Shown here: positions 44,290 through 53,439 of the stretch, piece after piece
Position numbering within the stretch: the first letter of the stretch is position 1
How the letters are laid out: the number at the start of each line of letters is the position of its first letter
NCBI RefSeq assembly: GCF_001742745.1
Contig: NZ_MJAK01000005.1
Span: 1-64,000 of the forward strand
From: Curtobacterium sp. ER1/6
GTDB lineage: Bacteria; Actinomycetota; Actinomycetes; Actinomycetales; Microbacteriaceae
DNA: 64,000 bases
Reading direction: 5' to 3'
Translations under genes and position numbers: made by a program
Notes under the pieces: model-generated
Told to the model about the DNA's origin: nothing
The model's database searches: none
What the model saw: only the letters and a program-made list of their open reading frames with translations

Positions 44290-45752
44290 CGGCCGAGGCG
44301 GTCCGACCCGGTGTGGCGACCGGCAGCACGCAGGAGTGGAGCCGCACCTACTCGCGACGCGTCCTGGTGACGGACCTGCTCGCACTGATCTGGGTCGTCT
44401 TCGGCGTGCAGATCGCGTGGCTCGGCATCGACTCGAACCTGGCGACGAACACCGCGGACCTGCGGCTCAGCTACACCGGGATCTCCCTCGTGGTGATCAT
44501 CGTGTGGATGGCCGCCCTCGCGCTCTACGACACCCGGGGCAGTCGCGTCATCGGCGTGGGCAGCACCGAGTACCGGCTCGTCGCCGACTCGAGCGTCCGC
44601 GTCTTCGGCCTCCTCGCGATCGTCGCGTTCCTGCTGCACGTCGACCTGGCGCGCGGGTACGTCCTGATCGCCTTCCCGATCGGCATCCTGGTCCTGCTGC
44701 TCTCGCGCTGGATCTGGCGGCAGTGGCTCGTCGCCGAGCGGAAGCACGGCGGGTACTCCGCCAAGGTGCTCCTGGTCGGCTCGACCCCGAGCGTCCTGCA
44801 CATCGCGCGCGAGCTGGCCCGCTCGCCCGAGGCCGGCTACCGCGTGGTCGGTGCCGCTGTGGCGGACGGCAGTCGCGGACTCCTGCCGGGGTCGACCGTC
44901 GAGAGCCACGGCGGTCTCGACGACGTCGCCGCAGCGCTCGTCGCCACCGGTGCGGACACCGTCGTGATCACCAGCTCCGACGACCTGCCCCCGGAGCGCG
45001 TTCGTCAGCTCAGCTGGTCGCTCGAGCCCGGACGGCAGCACCTGGTGGTCGCGCCGAGCCTGACCGACATCGGCGGCCCGCGCATCCACACCCGACCGGT
45101 GCAGGGCCTGCCGCTCATCCACGTGGAGACGCCGACGTACTCGGGACGGAAGCTCTACACGAAGCGGGCGTTCGACCTGGTCGGGTCCGCGGCGCTCATC
45201 ATCGTCCTGTCCCCGGTCCTGCTCGTGCTCGCCCTGCTGGTCAAGCTGACGTCGCCGGGGCCGGTGTTCTTCCTGCAGGAGCGCGTGGGGCTGAACGGGT
45301 CGACGTTCCACATGATCAAGTTCCGCTCGATGGTCGTGGATGCCGAGGAGCGGTTGCAGGAGCTCAGTGCGCTCGATCGTGCTGAGGGCAACGCGGTGCT
45401 GTTCAAGATGAAGGACGATCCGCGGGTCACCCGGGTCGGCGCCTTCATGCGGCGGTACAGCCTCGACGAGGTGCCGCAGTTGTTCAACGTGCTGATCGGA
45501 AGCATGTCGCTTGTCGGACCTCGTCCGCCTTTGCGTAGTGAAGTTGAGCGGTACGACGTCCACGTCCACCGCCGCTTCCTCGTCAAGCCGGGGATGACCG
45601 GGCTGTGGCAGGTGAGCGGAAGGTCGAACCTGTCCTGGGAGGAGTCAGTGCGACTCGACCTGTTCTACGTCGAGAACTGGTCCCTCGTGGGTGACCTGAT
45701 GATTCTCTGGCGCACAGTGAAGGCCGTCGTCAGCCCGGCGGGAGCATACTGA
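44286..45752 (+). CDS. Priming polyprenyl-phosphate sugar-phosphotransferase
   Basis: A 488-residue membrane protein of the WcaJ/WbaP type. Five N-terminal helices and a CoA-binding-like domain (about 160-260) precede the bacterial sugar transferase domain (about 285-488), with KRAFDLVGSAALIIVL, SPGPVFFLQERVG, FHMIKFRSM and GRSNLSWEESVRLDL. It moves a sugar phosphate to undecaprenyl phosphate to start each repeat unit. Base composition falls in its last 300 bp, so the boundary of the low-GC block lies inside the 3' end. The GTG overlaps the upstream stop. Confidence 0.92.
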   Translation: MTAEAVRPGVATGSTQEWSRTYSRRVLVTDLLALIWVVFGVQIAWLGIDSNLATNTADLRLSYTGISLVVIIVWMAALALYDTRGSRVIGVGSTEYRLVADSSVRVFGLLAIVAFLLHVDLARGYVLIAFPIGILVLLLSRWIWRQWLVAERKHGGYSAKVLLVGSTPSVLHIARELARSPEAGYRVVGAAVADGSRGLLPGSTVESHGGLDDVAAALVATGADTVVITSSDDLPPERVRQLSWSLEPGRQHLVVAPSLTDIGGPRIHTRPVQGLPLIHVETPTYSGRKLYTKRAFDLVGSAALIIVLSPVLLVLALLVKLTSPGPVFFLQERVGLNGSTFHMIKFRSMVVDAEERLQELSALDRAEGNAVLFKMKDDPRVTRVGAFMRRYSLDEVPQLFNVLIGSMSLVGPRPPLRSEVERYDVHVHRRFLVKPGMTGLWQVSGRSNLSWEESVRLDLFYVENWSLVGDLMILWRTVKAVVSPAGAY

Positions 45753-45807
45753 CGCCTGAGATGCTGGTCGTTGTTCGTCTGAGGGCGCAACTGCGGCATC
45801 CTTGTTC

Positions 45808-46995
45808 TCAGCTGAGCGACTCGTAGAGCGTCGAGAATGCTCGTCGCGAGAGGGAGCCATCAAGCAGCCCTCGCGGTAGGGGTGGAGTGATGTCGCCTAC
45901 CTCTCGCGGAGAAGCCAACAGGGCCTCGACAGCGGTTGTCCAATCTGACAGATCGCGTCCTCCGACTCTCGTGAACTGTCCGGGGAGCAGGAACTCGGAA
46001 GCCCCGGTCGTTTCTCGACAGATGACGTGGAGGCCGTGCGCCGCTGCGTCGATGAGAGCAAGCCCGAATGATTCGATCGAGGGTGCCAACAAGGCGGACG
46101 ACTGCGTGTAAAGACTGCTCAACCGTTCACGTGAAACTACCCCCAGGTACTCGACTTGTGGGAACTTCTTCATCCACTCGATCACGGCCCGAGGGGCAGG
46201 GCCCGCCACTCGGAGTTTGAACCGAGCGCCGAGTTCTCGTACCGTCGCTACAGCAAGGTCCAGGCCCTTGTAGGCATCTCCCCGTCCCACGTAGAGAAGT
46301 GGGGCGGAGCGAAGTGGGCGGTGCGATGGCCGGGTCGGGCGAAGGTCGGCAGAGTACGTCGCGTGTACCGCGAGCGGTGCGACCACCAACCGGCTTCGAT
46401 CGAACCCGCGGGCTTCGAATGAAGCCGCGGCCACTTCGGAGTACACCACTATCCGGTCCGATCGCTCGTACTCCTCGCTCAAGTACGAACGCAGCGGATC
46501 AAGCCGTACAGCCTGTGGGAATCCGAGGAAGGTCGGAATCGGGTCCTCGAAAACTTCGTGGTGAAGATTCCGCCGTTCCATGACGCTGTGTTCGAAGCGC
46601 TTTGACTTTTTCTCAAGTGCGACGTGACCCAGTCCTTCGACGAACTGGAAGACGCTGGTCTCTTGAAGTTCTCGTGCGACTGCCCTCGCGGACTGATGGT
46701 TCACGTGTCGGATGAGCGCGCCGGGTGCCGGACGGCCGACGAGGCCGAGTAAGGGGATGCTGAGTTGTGCTCCGCCGAGCCCCACCAGACGATCGGCACT
46801 CGGCGCTTCACGCACACGTCGCGCCATTCGATTGTGCAGAACGGCTGTCCCTGGCAGTCGCTCCAGAGCCTGCAACGTCGACTGATCAGGTTCGAATCGT
46901 CGCTGAAGGGTGATGTGGTCAAAGTGGTTGCGCATTGCGGCCAGCGCCTCGTCGTAATGGTAGACGTTGGTCGCGTAGTGCACACTGGTGGTCAT
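45808..46995 (-). CDS. Glycosyltransferase family 4
   Basis: A 395-residue GT-B enzyme with the C-terminal donor domain showing LLYVGRGDAYKGLDLAVATV and the E-x7-E region SIESFGLALIDAAAHG. It is the last gene of the lower-GC minus-strand block and overlaps the flippase gene by ATGA. The sugar specificity is unknown. The start at 46995 is preferred because of the overlap; a longer open frame to 47175 would lie inside the flippase gene. Confidence 0.85.
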   Translation of the reverse strand: MTTSVHYATNVYHYDEALAAMRNHFDHITLQRRFEPDQSTLQALERLPGTAVLHNRMARRVREAPSADRLVGLGGAQLSIPLLGLVGRPAPGALIRHVNHQSARAVARELQETSVFQFVEGLGHVALEKKSKRFEHSVMERRNLHHEVFEDPIPTFLGFPQAVRLDPLRSYLSEEYERSDRIVVYSEVAAASFEARGFDRSRLVVAPLAVHATYSADLRPTRPSHRPLRSAPLLYVGRGDAYKGLDLAVATVRELGARFKLRVAGPAPRAVIEWMKKFPQVEYLGVVSRERLSSLYTQSSALLAPSIESFGLALIDAAAHGLHVICRETTGASEFLLPGQFTRVGGRDLSDWTTAVEALLASPREVGDITPPLPRGLLDGSLSRRAFSTLYESLS

Positions 46996-48254
46996 GCTCT
47001 TCCAATAGATCGTATGCCGATGTAAATTCGCACGATTTGCGTGATGACGAACACCAGACCCTGCAGGATGAAGGCCACTGCCACCTGCCGAGAGTCCCGT
47101 AGATCGAAAGCGTAGGCAGTCGACAGGGCCCATACCAGGATCAGCGGCGCGTAAAACCAGCTCCCTGAAAGCCACCCCCGGGCTTGCGACAGGAAGTTCA
47201 GGCAGTAGCCAAGGTTGTAGGTCGCGTAGCCCGCGGCTACCAGCGTCAGTTCGACATTCAGTCCGCGGAAGCGGGCACCGAGTAGGCCGAGGATAGGATC
47301 AGAGAAGAGCCAAACCAGCCCGATCAGCACCAGCGAGAGTGCAGCGTAGCCGCCGGTGGTGGCGGTTATCCGCACCATGATCGCTCTGACGTTACTCGAG
47401 GCGTGAGCAACGATTGGCGCTGCGACGTCGGAAACAAGTGAGTTGAGAACGAGGAAGACAACGCCGAATCTCGAGAGAGCCGTGAACGTCGAGAGAGCTT
47501 CTGTCGATCCGGTCGTCGAGATGAGACCGAGGAACACCTGCTCCCCAGCGATCAGGAGCGCGACCATCGGGAGCGTCTTGAGCACACTACTTCGGTAGAT
47601 GGGCAGATGCGCCCGGTCCATTGGGGTCCTGCCCCCGACGTACCGGCGTGACGCCATTCGAATGAAGATGTTTCCCAGGAGGGCAGAAACCGCCATCACC
47701 GCGAGGTAGTACTCAGGTCCGGGGCTTTCGAGCAGCGCGCCGAGGAGCGTCAGGGCAAGCCGGAACGCCGCCTGTCCGATAGCCAGAGACCGAAGAACGC
47801 CAAGACGAAGGTGGAGTCGATGTACTACCTGCTGAAGGGCTATGTCCAGCGAGCTGAACGCTGCCACAAGCGTCAATCCTACGCACACAAGGCTGGTGCG
47901 TGCTGATGCCGAGTTTGCCGTGAGGAGGAAGAACGTCCACATTCCTCCCAATGCCACAACCGGAACGCTCACCACCCAGCGGCTCACAGCCGCCGCCTTG
48001 AACAGGCCCGTGAATCGCTCGCGGTCCTCGAGAAGCGCCGCGCCACGCGCCATGAGAGTTGCCGAGGTCCCTGAATCGGAGAGCATCAGTAGTGCTGCGA
48101 GCACCGCGGTGCAGATTGCGTATTGAGCATATCCCGCTGTGGACAATTCGCGAACGATCAATACACCAGCCGCGAAGGACAGCAGCTGCGTGCCGACCTG
48201 GAACGCGGCGTGGACGCCCGCACGTCTGAGCAGCCCGATCAAGCGATCGCGCAT
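46992..48254 (-). CDS. Wzx-type polysaccharide flippase
   Basis: A 420-residue protein with about 12-14 hydrophobic helices and the MOP-superfamily shape; the first helices contain LLSFAAGVLIVRELSTAGYA, as in O-antigen and lipid-linked oligosaccharide flippases. It would move the undecaprenyl-linked repeat unit outward. It overlaps neighbours on both sides (TGATG before, ATGA after). Lower G+C with more A/T third positions than flanking genes. Confidence 0.85.
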   Translation of the reverse strand: MRDRLIGLLRRAGVHAAFQVGTQLLSFAAGVLIVRELSTAGYAQYAICTAVLAALLMLSDSGTSATLMARGAALLEDRERFTGLFKAAAVSRWVVSVPVVALGGMWTFFLLTANSASARTSLVCVGLTLVAAFSSLDIALQQVVHRLHLRLGVLRSLAIGQAAFRLALTLLGALLESPGPEYYLAVMAVSALLGNIFIRMASRRYVGGRTPMDRAHLPIYRSSVLKTLPMVALLIAGEQVFLGLISTTGSTEALSTFTALSRFGVVFLVLNSLVSDVAAPIVAHASSNVRAIMVRITATTGGYAALSLVLIGLVWLFSDPILGLLGARFRGLNVELTLVAAGYATYNLGYCLNFLSQARGWLSGSWFYAPLILVWALSTAYAFDLRDSRQVAVAFILQGLVFVITQIVRIYIGIRSIGRA

Positions 48255-49588
48255 CAGCCTGAGAACGCGTGCTGCTGAGCGGACTGCGGCCGGAGCACGC
48301 TACCTCTGACTCTGGGTGCGCGGTAGCGCTCGCAGAGTAACAACAAGCCGATCGTCACGGCGGCACCCGCCTGCGCGCTCGGCGTCTGTGTCAGCGATCC
48401 TGAGAAGAGCGTTGGCAGGAAACTGGCCGAGATGAGCGCGAACAGCCATTGTCCGTCACCTATACGACGCACGGTCAATACGACCAGCCAAACGAACGCG
48501 ACGACGCGAACTAACGCAAGGACGAAGCCCAAGAGGCCCAGCTCCGCAACCCACCTGTCGTTGTCGATCTCAAGCCAGCCAAATGCGGAGCCTGCTGCGA
48601 TCCCAACCTGGCTCCTGGAACCTGGACCGGTGCCGAGCAGCGTCAGCGGCGAGTCCACGAATCCGACAGCTTGGTTCAGTAGGCGCGCGAGGGGGTTCTC
48701 CGACCGCGATGCGTCGTTGAAGCGCTGCGCGAAAGACGAAAGAATTGAGCTGAAAAGCACGGAGGCGGCGACGCCTGACACGAGAATCAGAGTCAGCAAA
48801 GGAGCAAGGGGCAGGCGCTTAGGCCTGCCCCAGCCCGCGACTGCGCAGGCGGCGTATGCCGCGACCACCACCGCCACCCCGAGAACCACGCCTCTCGCGC
48901 CTGACAACGCCACAATCAGAAACGTCGCCGCTGTGAGTACCGTTGCGAGCACTGTGCTCTTCCCCGTTCGTGCGGAGAACTTTTCGAGCGTGAAGGCCAA
49001 TGCGAGGGGAACGAAGGTGAGAAGCCCGGCTGGCGCAGAGAACGTGCCTGACGGCCGCACAACGCCGAAGTTAACAAAGGATGCTTCGTCCGAGCCGACC
49101 TGTGCGTTCACCCACGAGCGAGCCGGACTGAAAGCCTGAAGCATCGATAGCGCGAGTTCGAAGGGCACCGCAATCAGTACAGCGCGCTGTACCACGCGCA
49201 GAGTGCTGGGACGCCCCCAAACCGCCACTGCAGCTACGAACAGCGCGGGTGCAAGGTAACTACGTGCGCCGAGAGCGGCGACCGTCGGACTCACGATGCC
49301 CAAGAATATCTGTACCACCGCGAGGGCAAGGATCGACAGGGACGCTGGCCAGAACCAACGAGCTGTACCCGAGCGGCTACTTCGCCCGAGCATGAGTATC
49401 AGGACGGACGCAGCGAAGATGAGGTCCCGCGCAACGTAGAGAACAGACGCCGTTTCGGGTACCCACTTGCGCAGCGCTCCCTCGAGGAGCCACAAGAAAA
49501 TGTAGATACTCACGGCGCCGTTGATCCGACGCTCCGTTCGTACTACCACTTGCTCCTCTGCAAAACGGGTGGTCCTGATCGTGCTCAT
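48254..49588 (-). CDS. Wzy-like O-antigen polymerase
   Basis: A 444-residue membrane protein with about 11 helices and a large loop (about 270-330) containing FNDASRSENPLARLL and TGPGSRSQVG, typical of Wzy/WaaL-like proteins that join repeat units. Polymerase sequences are poorly conserved, so the call depends on topology and on the neighbouring Wzx. The ATG overlaps the SGNH stop; the end overlaps the flippase start. Confidence 0.75.
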   Translation of the reverse strand: MSTIRTTRFAEEQVVVRTERRINGAVSIYIFLWLLEGALRKWVPETASVLYVARDLIFAASVLILMLGRSSRSGTARWFWPASLSILALAVVQIFLGIVSPTVAALGARSYLAPALFVAAVAVWGRPSTLRVVQRAVLIAVPFELALSMLQAFSPARSWVNAQVGSDEASFVNFGVVRPSGTFSAPAGLLTFVPLALAFTLEKFSARTGKSTVLATVLTAATFLIVALSGARGVVLGVAVVVAAYAACAVAGWGRPKRLPLAPLLTLILVSGVAASVLFSSILSSFAQRFNDASRSENPLARLLNQAVGFVDSPLTLLGTGPGSRSQVGIAAGSAFGWLEIDNDRWVAELGLLGFVLALVRVVAFVWLVVLTVRRIGDGQWLFALISASFLPTLFSGSLTQTPSAQAGAAVTIGLLLLCERYRAPRVRGSVLRPQSAQQHAFSG

Positions 49589-50283
49589 CGAAGTTCCGCC
49601 ATGATCAGTTCAGCTAGCTTCGCGTGTCCTGCGCTGTTCGGATGGAAGTGGTCGGCGAAATAGTCATCCCATTCCAGTAGATGCCGTCGCGTCTCGATAG
49701 CACGTTGACCGGCTACGGACCGAACGATCTGCCAATACTTCATTTGCAGTCCGGAGGCAGACGGGAAAAATCGTTCGTCGATAGCGGTCGGTTCCAGGAT
49801 GATGATCCGGACTCGACGTTCTTCCAGCACGGCGAACACTTGGTGAAGGACCGAGGTGTAGGCCTGCAGGTTCTCGAGCACCTCAAATCCTCGGTGGCGG
49901 ATGAGAAAGTTTTTGACGCGCCATCTAAGCGCTGATTCGAGCCGTTCGAGTACTCTGCGCCTGAGGCGGGAGGAATAGTAAGGACGTGGATCCATCCATC
50001 CACGCTTTTTCCAGCGCGGCGGAAGGAAGCGCAGAGATGCAGCAGTCGGACGCGGGATGGGCTCGGTGATGCCGTGAGCGATAACCATCACGTCCACCTC
50101 CGGGCCCGTGTACTCGAGGTATCTGCGCCAAGAGTCTTCCATCGTCGAGCCCGTGTGCGAGAAGTCGCTCAAGTCGAAGTTTCCCTGCGCGCAGACCAGG
50201 TCGATGTAACGTTCCGATGTGACGCCGAGGCCGCTCGCTATCGAGTCGCCCATCAGGCCAATTCGCGTCGCCGGCTTCGTCAT
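49585..50283 (-). CDS. SGNH-family hydrolase
   Basis: A 232-residue cytoplasmic or secreted-less hydrolase with the block I motif MGDSIASG (catalytic Ser near residue 14) and the late DHFHPNSAGH (Asp and His). Members are esterases that trim acyl groups from sugars, which fits a polysaccharide locus; no signal peptide is seen. The ATG at 50283 overlaps the glycosyltransferase stop (ATGA), favoured over 50319. Confidence 0.8.
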   Translation of the reverse strand: MTKPATRIGLMGDSIASGLGVTSERYIDLVCAQGNFDLSDFSHTGSTMEDSWRRYLEYTGPEVDVMVIAHGITEPIPRPTAASLRFLPPRWKKRGWMDPRPYYSSRLRRRVLERLESALRWRVKNFLIRHRGFEVLENLQAYTSVLHQVFAVLEERRVRIIILEPTAIDERFFPSASGLQMKYWQIVRSVAGQRAIETRRHLLEWDDYFADHFHPNSAGHAKLAELIMAELR

Positions 50284-51446
50284 CGCCTGCTCTCTGGTGC
50301 GTTCATCAGTTCGAGCCATCTTTCAGCAACGATCGGCCAGCCGAAGCGTCGACTAGCTGCGAAGGCCCCTCGCACAAGCTCGGCGCGGTCACAGCTGCGG
50401 AGCCATTGCGCTGCCTCAGCGATCGCAGCGGGTTCTCGGCTGTCGAGTTTGACGACGAAATTGCCCTCGATCCCGTCCAAAGCGTCTACCGCGCGCGAAG
50501 CGATGATCGGTAGGCCAGCGGCGATCGCCTCGGCGGAAGCAATGCCGAAGTTCTCGTCATCGGACGGTGCGAGGAAGATGTCCGCCGTCCTGAAGAGATT
50601 CGTCACTTGTTCACTGTCCTGTTGACCCAGGAACATCACGCGATCCTGGAGCCCGAGGTCTTGGGACAGTTGCTTGAGGGACGCGATCAAGCCGTCTTCA
50701 CCGTTCCCCGCGATTGTGAGGACCGCGGAGTCACCTTGCTCGACGAGTGCTGCCACAGCTCGTATCGCGAGGTCGAGGCGTTTCTTCGGCGCGATTCGAG
50801 AGACGGAGAGCAAGCACAATTCTCGGCGCCAGGTCTGGCTTGCTATCGGAGCGGTGCGCAGCGGAGTGCCTACACCTGCCATTGCCACGTCGAGGGTTGG
50901 GAATCGTTCCCTCAGTTCTGCTTTCTCCCGATTCGAACCCGTGACGAACCTGTCCACTGAAGCCCTGAGGAGCCAACCCACCGTCGCTTCGAACACCTGC
51001 TTCTTACGGACGCTGAAGCCCTGTTGGTAGGCCGTGAGAGCCCCGTGGGGGGTGAGTAGGATCCGCTTCCGCATGATCTTCGCCGCGACCGCAACCGGTG
51101 TCGTCCACCAAAGGTAGTAGCCGTGGATGACGACTACGTCCGTCGCGGCAAGTGCTCGAAACAGACGCCTCAGGCCGTGCCGCTCGGAGCGTCCCCATAC
51201 GCCACTCGATCGCGGGCCGTCCCGCCATCCTTGGGCCAGCGAATCCTGACGCGCCCCGTGCATCCAGACGAGTCCCTGCCGGATCCCGACTGGGAAAGCG
51301 TCGAAGAGGTCCCAAGCGTTCCGAGCTGGACCGCCGTCGCTCGTCGCGAGGGTGTTCACGATCTGCAGAAGGTGGAGGGAGGGTTCGTCCTGAGGAGGGG
51401 CTTGTTGATCCGATGTTCGCGCCTGTTCGTCGCCTACGGCGCTCAT
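50280..51446 (-). CDS. Glycosyltransferase family 4
   Basis: A 388-residue enzyme. The N-terminal Rossmann domain begins HLLQIVNTLATSDGGPARNA; the donor domain has LCLLSVSRIAPKKRLDLAI and the SDDENFGIASAEAIAAG E-x7-E motif. GAGGAGG lies before the ATG at 51446. Specificity unknown; gene order places it with the assembly of the repeat unit. Confidence 0.87.
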   Translation of the reverse strand: MSAVGDEQARTSDQQAPPQDEPSLHLLQIVNTLATSDGGPARNAWDLFDAFPVGIRQGLVWMHGARQDSLAQGWRDGPRSSGVWGRSERHGLRRLFRALAATDVVVIHGYYLWWTTPVAVAAKIMRKRILLTPHGALTAYQQGFSVRKKQVFEATVGWLLRASVDRFVTGSNREKAELRERFPTLDVAMAGVGTPLRTAPIASQTWRRELCLLSVSRIAPKKRLDLAIRAVAALVEQGDSAVLTIAGNGEDGLIASLKQLSQDLGLQDRVMFLGQQDSEQVTNLFRTADIFLAPSDDENFGIASAEAIAAGLPIIASRAVDALDGIEGNFVVKLDSREPAAIAEAAQWLRSCDRAELVRGAFAASRRFGWPIVAERWLELMNAPESRR

Positions 51447-51505
51447 CGCACCCTCCTCATCAGCAGGTCTCGCACTCGAAGCTCGATGGAGAGTCTTTCA
51501 TGAGA

Positions 51506-52429
51506 TCAATCCCGATCATCGCGTTCCGCGGTCTCGAGTTCTCTGACTTTCAGGCCGATCTGCCAGTAGTACGAGGCGAGCGCGAAGGCGTAGTCGAACC
51601 CGGCTCGGCCGTCCAGGAACCCACCACGTGCCAGGAACGAGTATGCAAAGAATGCCCCGGGTTTGAACGGGACCCGGTCGAACAATTGTCCTTGCTTCGA
51701 ACGGCGGCCAGCGATGGCTTGACGGAGGCCCGGCCTTGAACGGAGATGAGCCTCCCAATCGGAGTACCTATTGTGTCGATCGAACCAGCTACTGACCGGA
51801 TCGCGGTCGTCGTGCAGAATCGGGCTTTTTACCTTGCCCACTGGTCCGTCCACTTCAGGCTGGTAGTGCCCCTCTACCTCTCGGATGCCCGGGAGGTCCT
51901 CATCGCCCACGTCTGGGAAGCGCGCGTGACCTACGCGGAGCAACGATCGCTTGGTAACGCGATGTCCATGGCGGAGGACCTTGCCGGAGAATCGGTAGAG
52001 CAGGGGTACGTCGTACGCACTGTGCGCATCAGGGTCGGCCACGATGCTGCGCAATTCGTCCAGGAGTGCTGGGGTCGGAGTTTCGTCTGCATCGAGCAGC
52101 AGTACCCATTCGTGACCCGCTGTAGCGTTCTCAAGGCTCCATTGCTTCTTTTTCGGGTAGGTGCCGTTCCAAGTGAATTGAAGCACGCGCGCACCGTGTT
52201 CCTTGGCTATCTCGACAGTGGAGTCATCGCTATGGGAATCAACGACGACGATCTCGGCGAAGTTCTTCAAGCGGCTCAACGTAGAGTTTATCTGAGCTTC
52301 TTCGTTCTTCGTGAGAACGATCGCGACGATCGGCAAAGGGCTTCTTCTGTTGCCTGACGTTGTCAAGGTTCGTCCTCGAGATTCGATTCGTGTCTTGCTG
52401 GAAGTTCCACCGGTCGGGCCGGTCGTCAT
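51506..52429 (-). CDS. Glycosyltransferase family 2
   Basis: A 307-residue GT-A enzyme with VAIVLTKNEEAQINSTL at the start, VVDSHSDDSTVEIA and LLLDADETPTPALLDEL carrying the D-x-D metal motif. The C-terminal region (GDEDLPGIREVEGHYQ) resembles the LpxBWaaE/KdtX-like GT2 group. It starts at ATG 52429 in a lower-GC segment; 87 bp separate it from the acetyltransferase gene. Confidence 0.86.
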   Translation of the reverse strand: MTTGPTGGTSSKTRIESRGRTLTTSGNRRSPLPIVAIVLTKNEEAQINSTLSRLKNFAEIVVVDSHSDDSTVEIAKEHGARVLQFTWNGTYPKKKQWSLENATAGHEWVLLLDADETPTPALLDELRSIVADPDAHSAYDVPLLYRFSGKVLRHGHRVTKRSLLRVGHARFPDVGDEDLPGIREVEGHYQPEVDGPVGKVKSPILHDDRDPVSSWFDRHNRYSDWEAHLRSRPGLRQAIAGRRSKQGQLFDRVPFKPGAFFAYSFLARGGFLDGRAGFDYAFALASYYWQIGLKVRELETAERDDRD

Positions 52430-52516
52430 TGGTCTCGGCCCTGCGTTGGATGCCGCGGGACGCCTGCGAAGAGTTCCTTCGCATTCGGGAAAAGACGATC
52501 GGACATTGAGTTGATT

Positions 52517-53227
52517 TCAGTCCTTTGCGTCCACGAACCGCTGGCCCTTGACCGACGCGGGGTTGCCACCCACTACGGTGTTCGGCGCCACATCACCGTT
52601 GATCAGACTCATCGGTTGCACGAGAGCGGATCGGCCGATCCTGCTACCGCCCAGGACCATGCACCGCGATGTCACCCAAGCGCCGTCTTCCACAACGATC
52701 GATCTGGTGATGAGCGCCATGTCCCGGCGGTGCGCGTGACTGCCAGTCGTGAGGAACGTCTCTTGAGAGATGACGACGTCACTGCCTATGTCAATGCGAG
52801 CCTGGTTGTGGAGCCACACTCCTTCGCCGATCCAGCTTCCATCGCCGATGCGGAGCTTCCACGGAAACCTGACCCTCGTGCGGGGCCTGAAGACGACCCC
52901 TTCGCCAATTTCGGCTCCGAAGGCGCGAAGCGCCGTCACGCGGATCCGTGAGCTGATCTGCCACGGGTTAGTGACCACAAGGAGCTCGATGATGGACCAC
53001 AGAAGGACCACCGCGGTGCTTCGGTTCCAAGCAGATCGTTCGCCCGGGGCGCTTCGAAGCGGAACGACCGGGATAACGCCGCCGTCTGCAGGTGTTCGTC
53101 GCACTCGAGTCTCCCTGTACTCCGCGGTGAGGGATGCTCCGACTCGGCCCCCTGCGACAGCATAGGCGTCAGCTAGCCGATCCACCGCTGGGCTTGCAGG
53201 GCTCGCTAGGCGGTTGTCGGACAACAC
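52517..53227 (-). CDS. Left-handed beta-helix acetyltransferase (WcaF-like)
   Basis: A 236-residue protein with hexapeptide repeats (about 125-215: IGDGSWIGEGVWLHNQARIDIGSDVVISQ, TTGSHAHRRDM, IVVEDGAWVTSRCMVLGGSRIGRSALVQPMS). This is the colanic-acid WcaF/VatD-like O-acetyltransferase family, using acetyl-CoA to decorate a sugar. An N-terminal 70-residue extension includes a hydrophobic stretch. The GTG start at 53227 is the first gene of the low-GC minus block. Confidence 0.85.
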   Translation of the reverse strand: MLSDNRLASPASPAVDRLADAYAVAGGRVGASLTAEYRETRVRRTPADGGVIPVVPLRSAPGERSAWNRSTAVVLLWSIIELLVVTNPWQISSRIRVTALRAFGAEIGEGVVFRPRTRVRFPWKLRIGDGSWIGEGVWLHNQARIDIGSDVVISQETFLTTGSHAHRRDMALITRSIVVEDGAWVTSRCMVLGGSRIGRSALVQPMSLINGDVAPNTVVGGNPASVKGQRFVDAKD

Positions 53228-53427
53228 AGCGCATGCTCCCGGTCGCGTCCTCTGATCCGCGGAAGGTTTGAGGGTGGCGCTGAAGTCTGAGCCCCTTGCA
53301 AAGCGCAGCGAGCAGGATCCACGATCGTGCGGTGCCGGTCTCGGAACCGTCGATGGCAGGAGTTGGGCGCGCGTTCCTCGACCCGCGCCGTCCGCCGCTC
53401 ACCCCGGTCCGGGATCGAGCGCTCCGC
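53228..53427. other. Divergent intergenic region at the right edge of the low-GC block
   Basis: Composition rises to the genome-typical level across these 200 bp. No coding region is convincing. Confidence 0.4.
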
Positions 53428-53433
53428 TACTCT
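53428..53433 (+). promoter_or_regulatory. -10 box TACTCT of the glycosyltransferase-gmd-fcl operon
   Basis: TACTCT, six bases, then GTG at 53440. It marks a leaderless operon start. Confidence 0.5.
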
Positions 53434-53439
53434 CGAACG

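Noticed and set aside
45808-53227. A genomic island with integrase or attachment sites
   Set aside because: The composition shift is clear, but no integrase, transposase, tRNA or flanking direct repeat is present. Exchange by homologous recombination is more likely.
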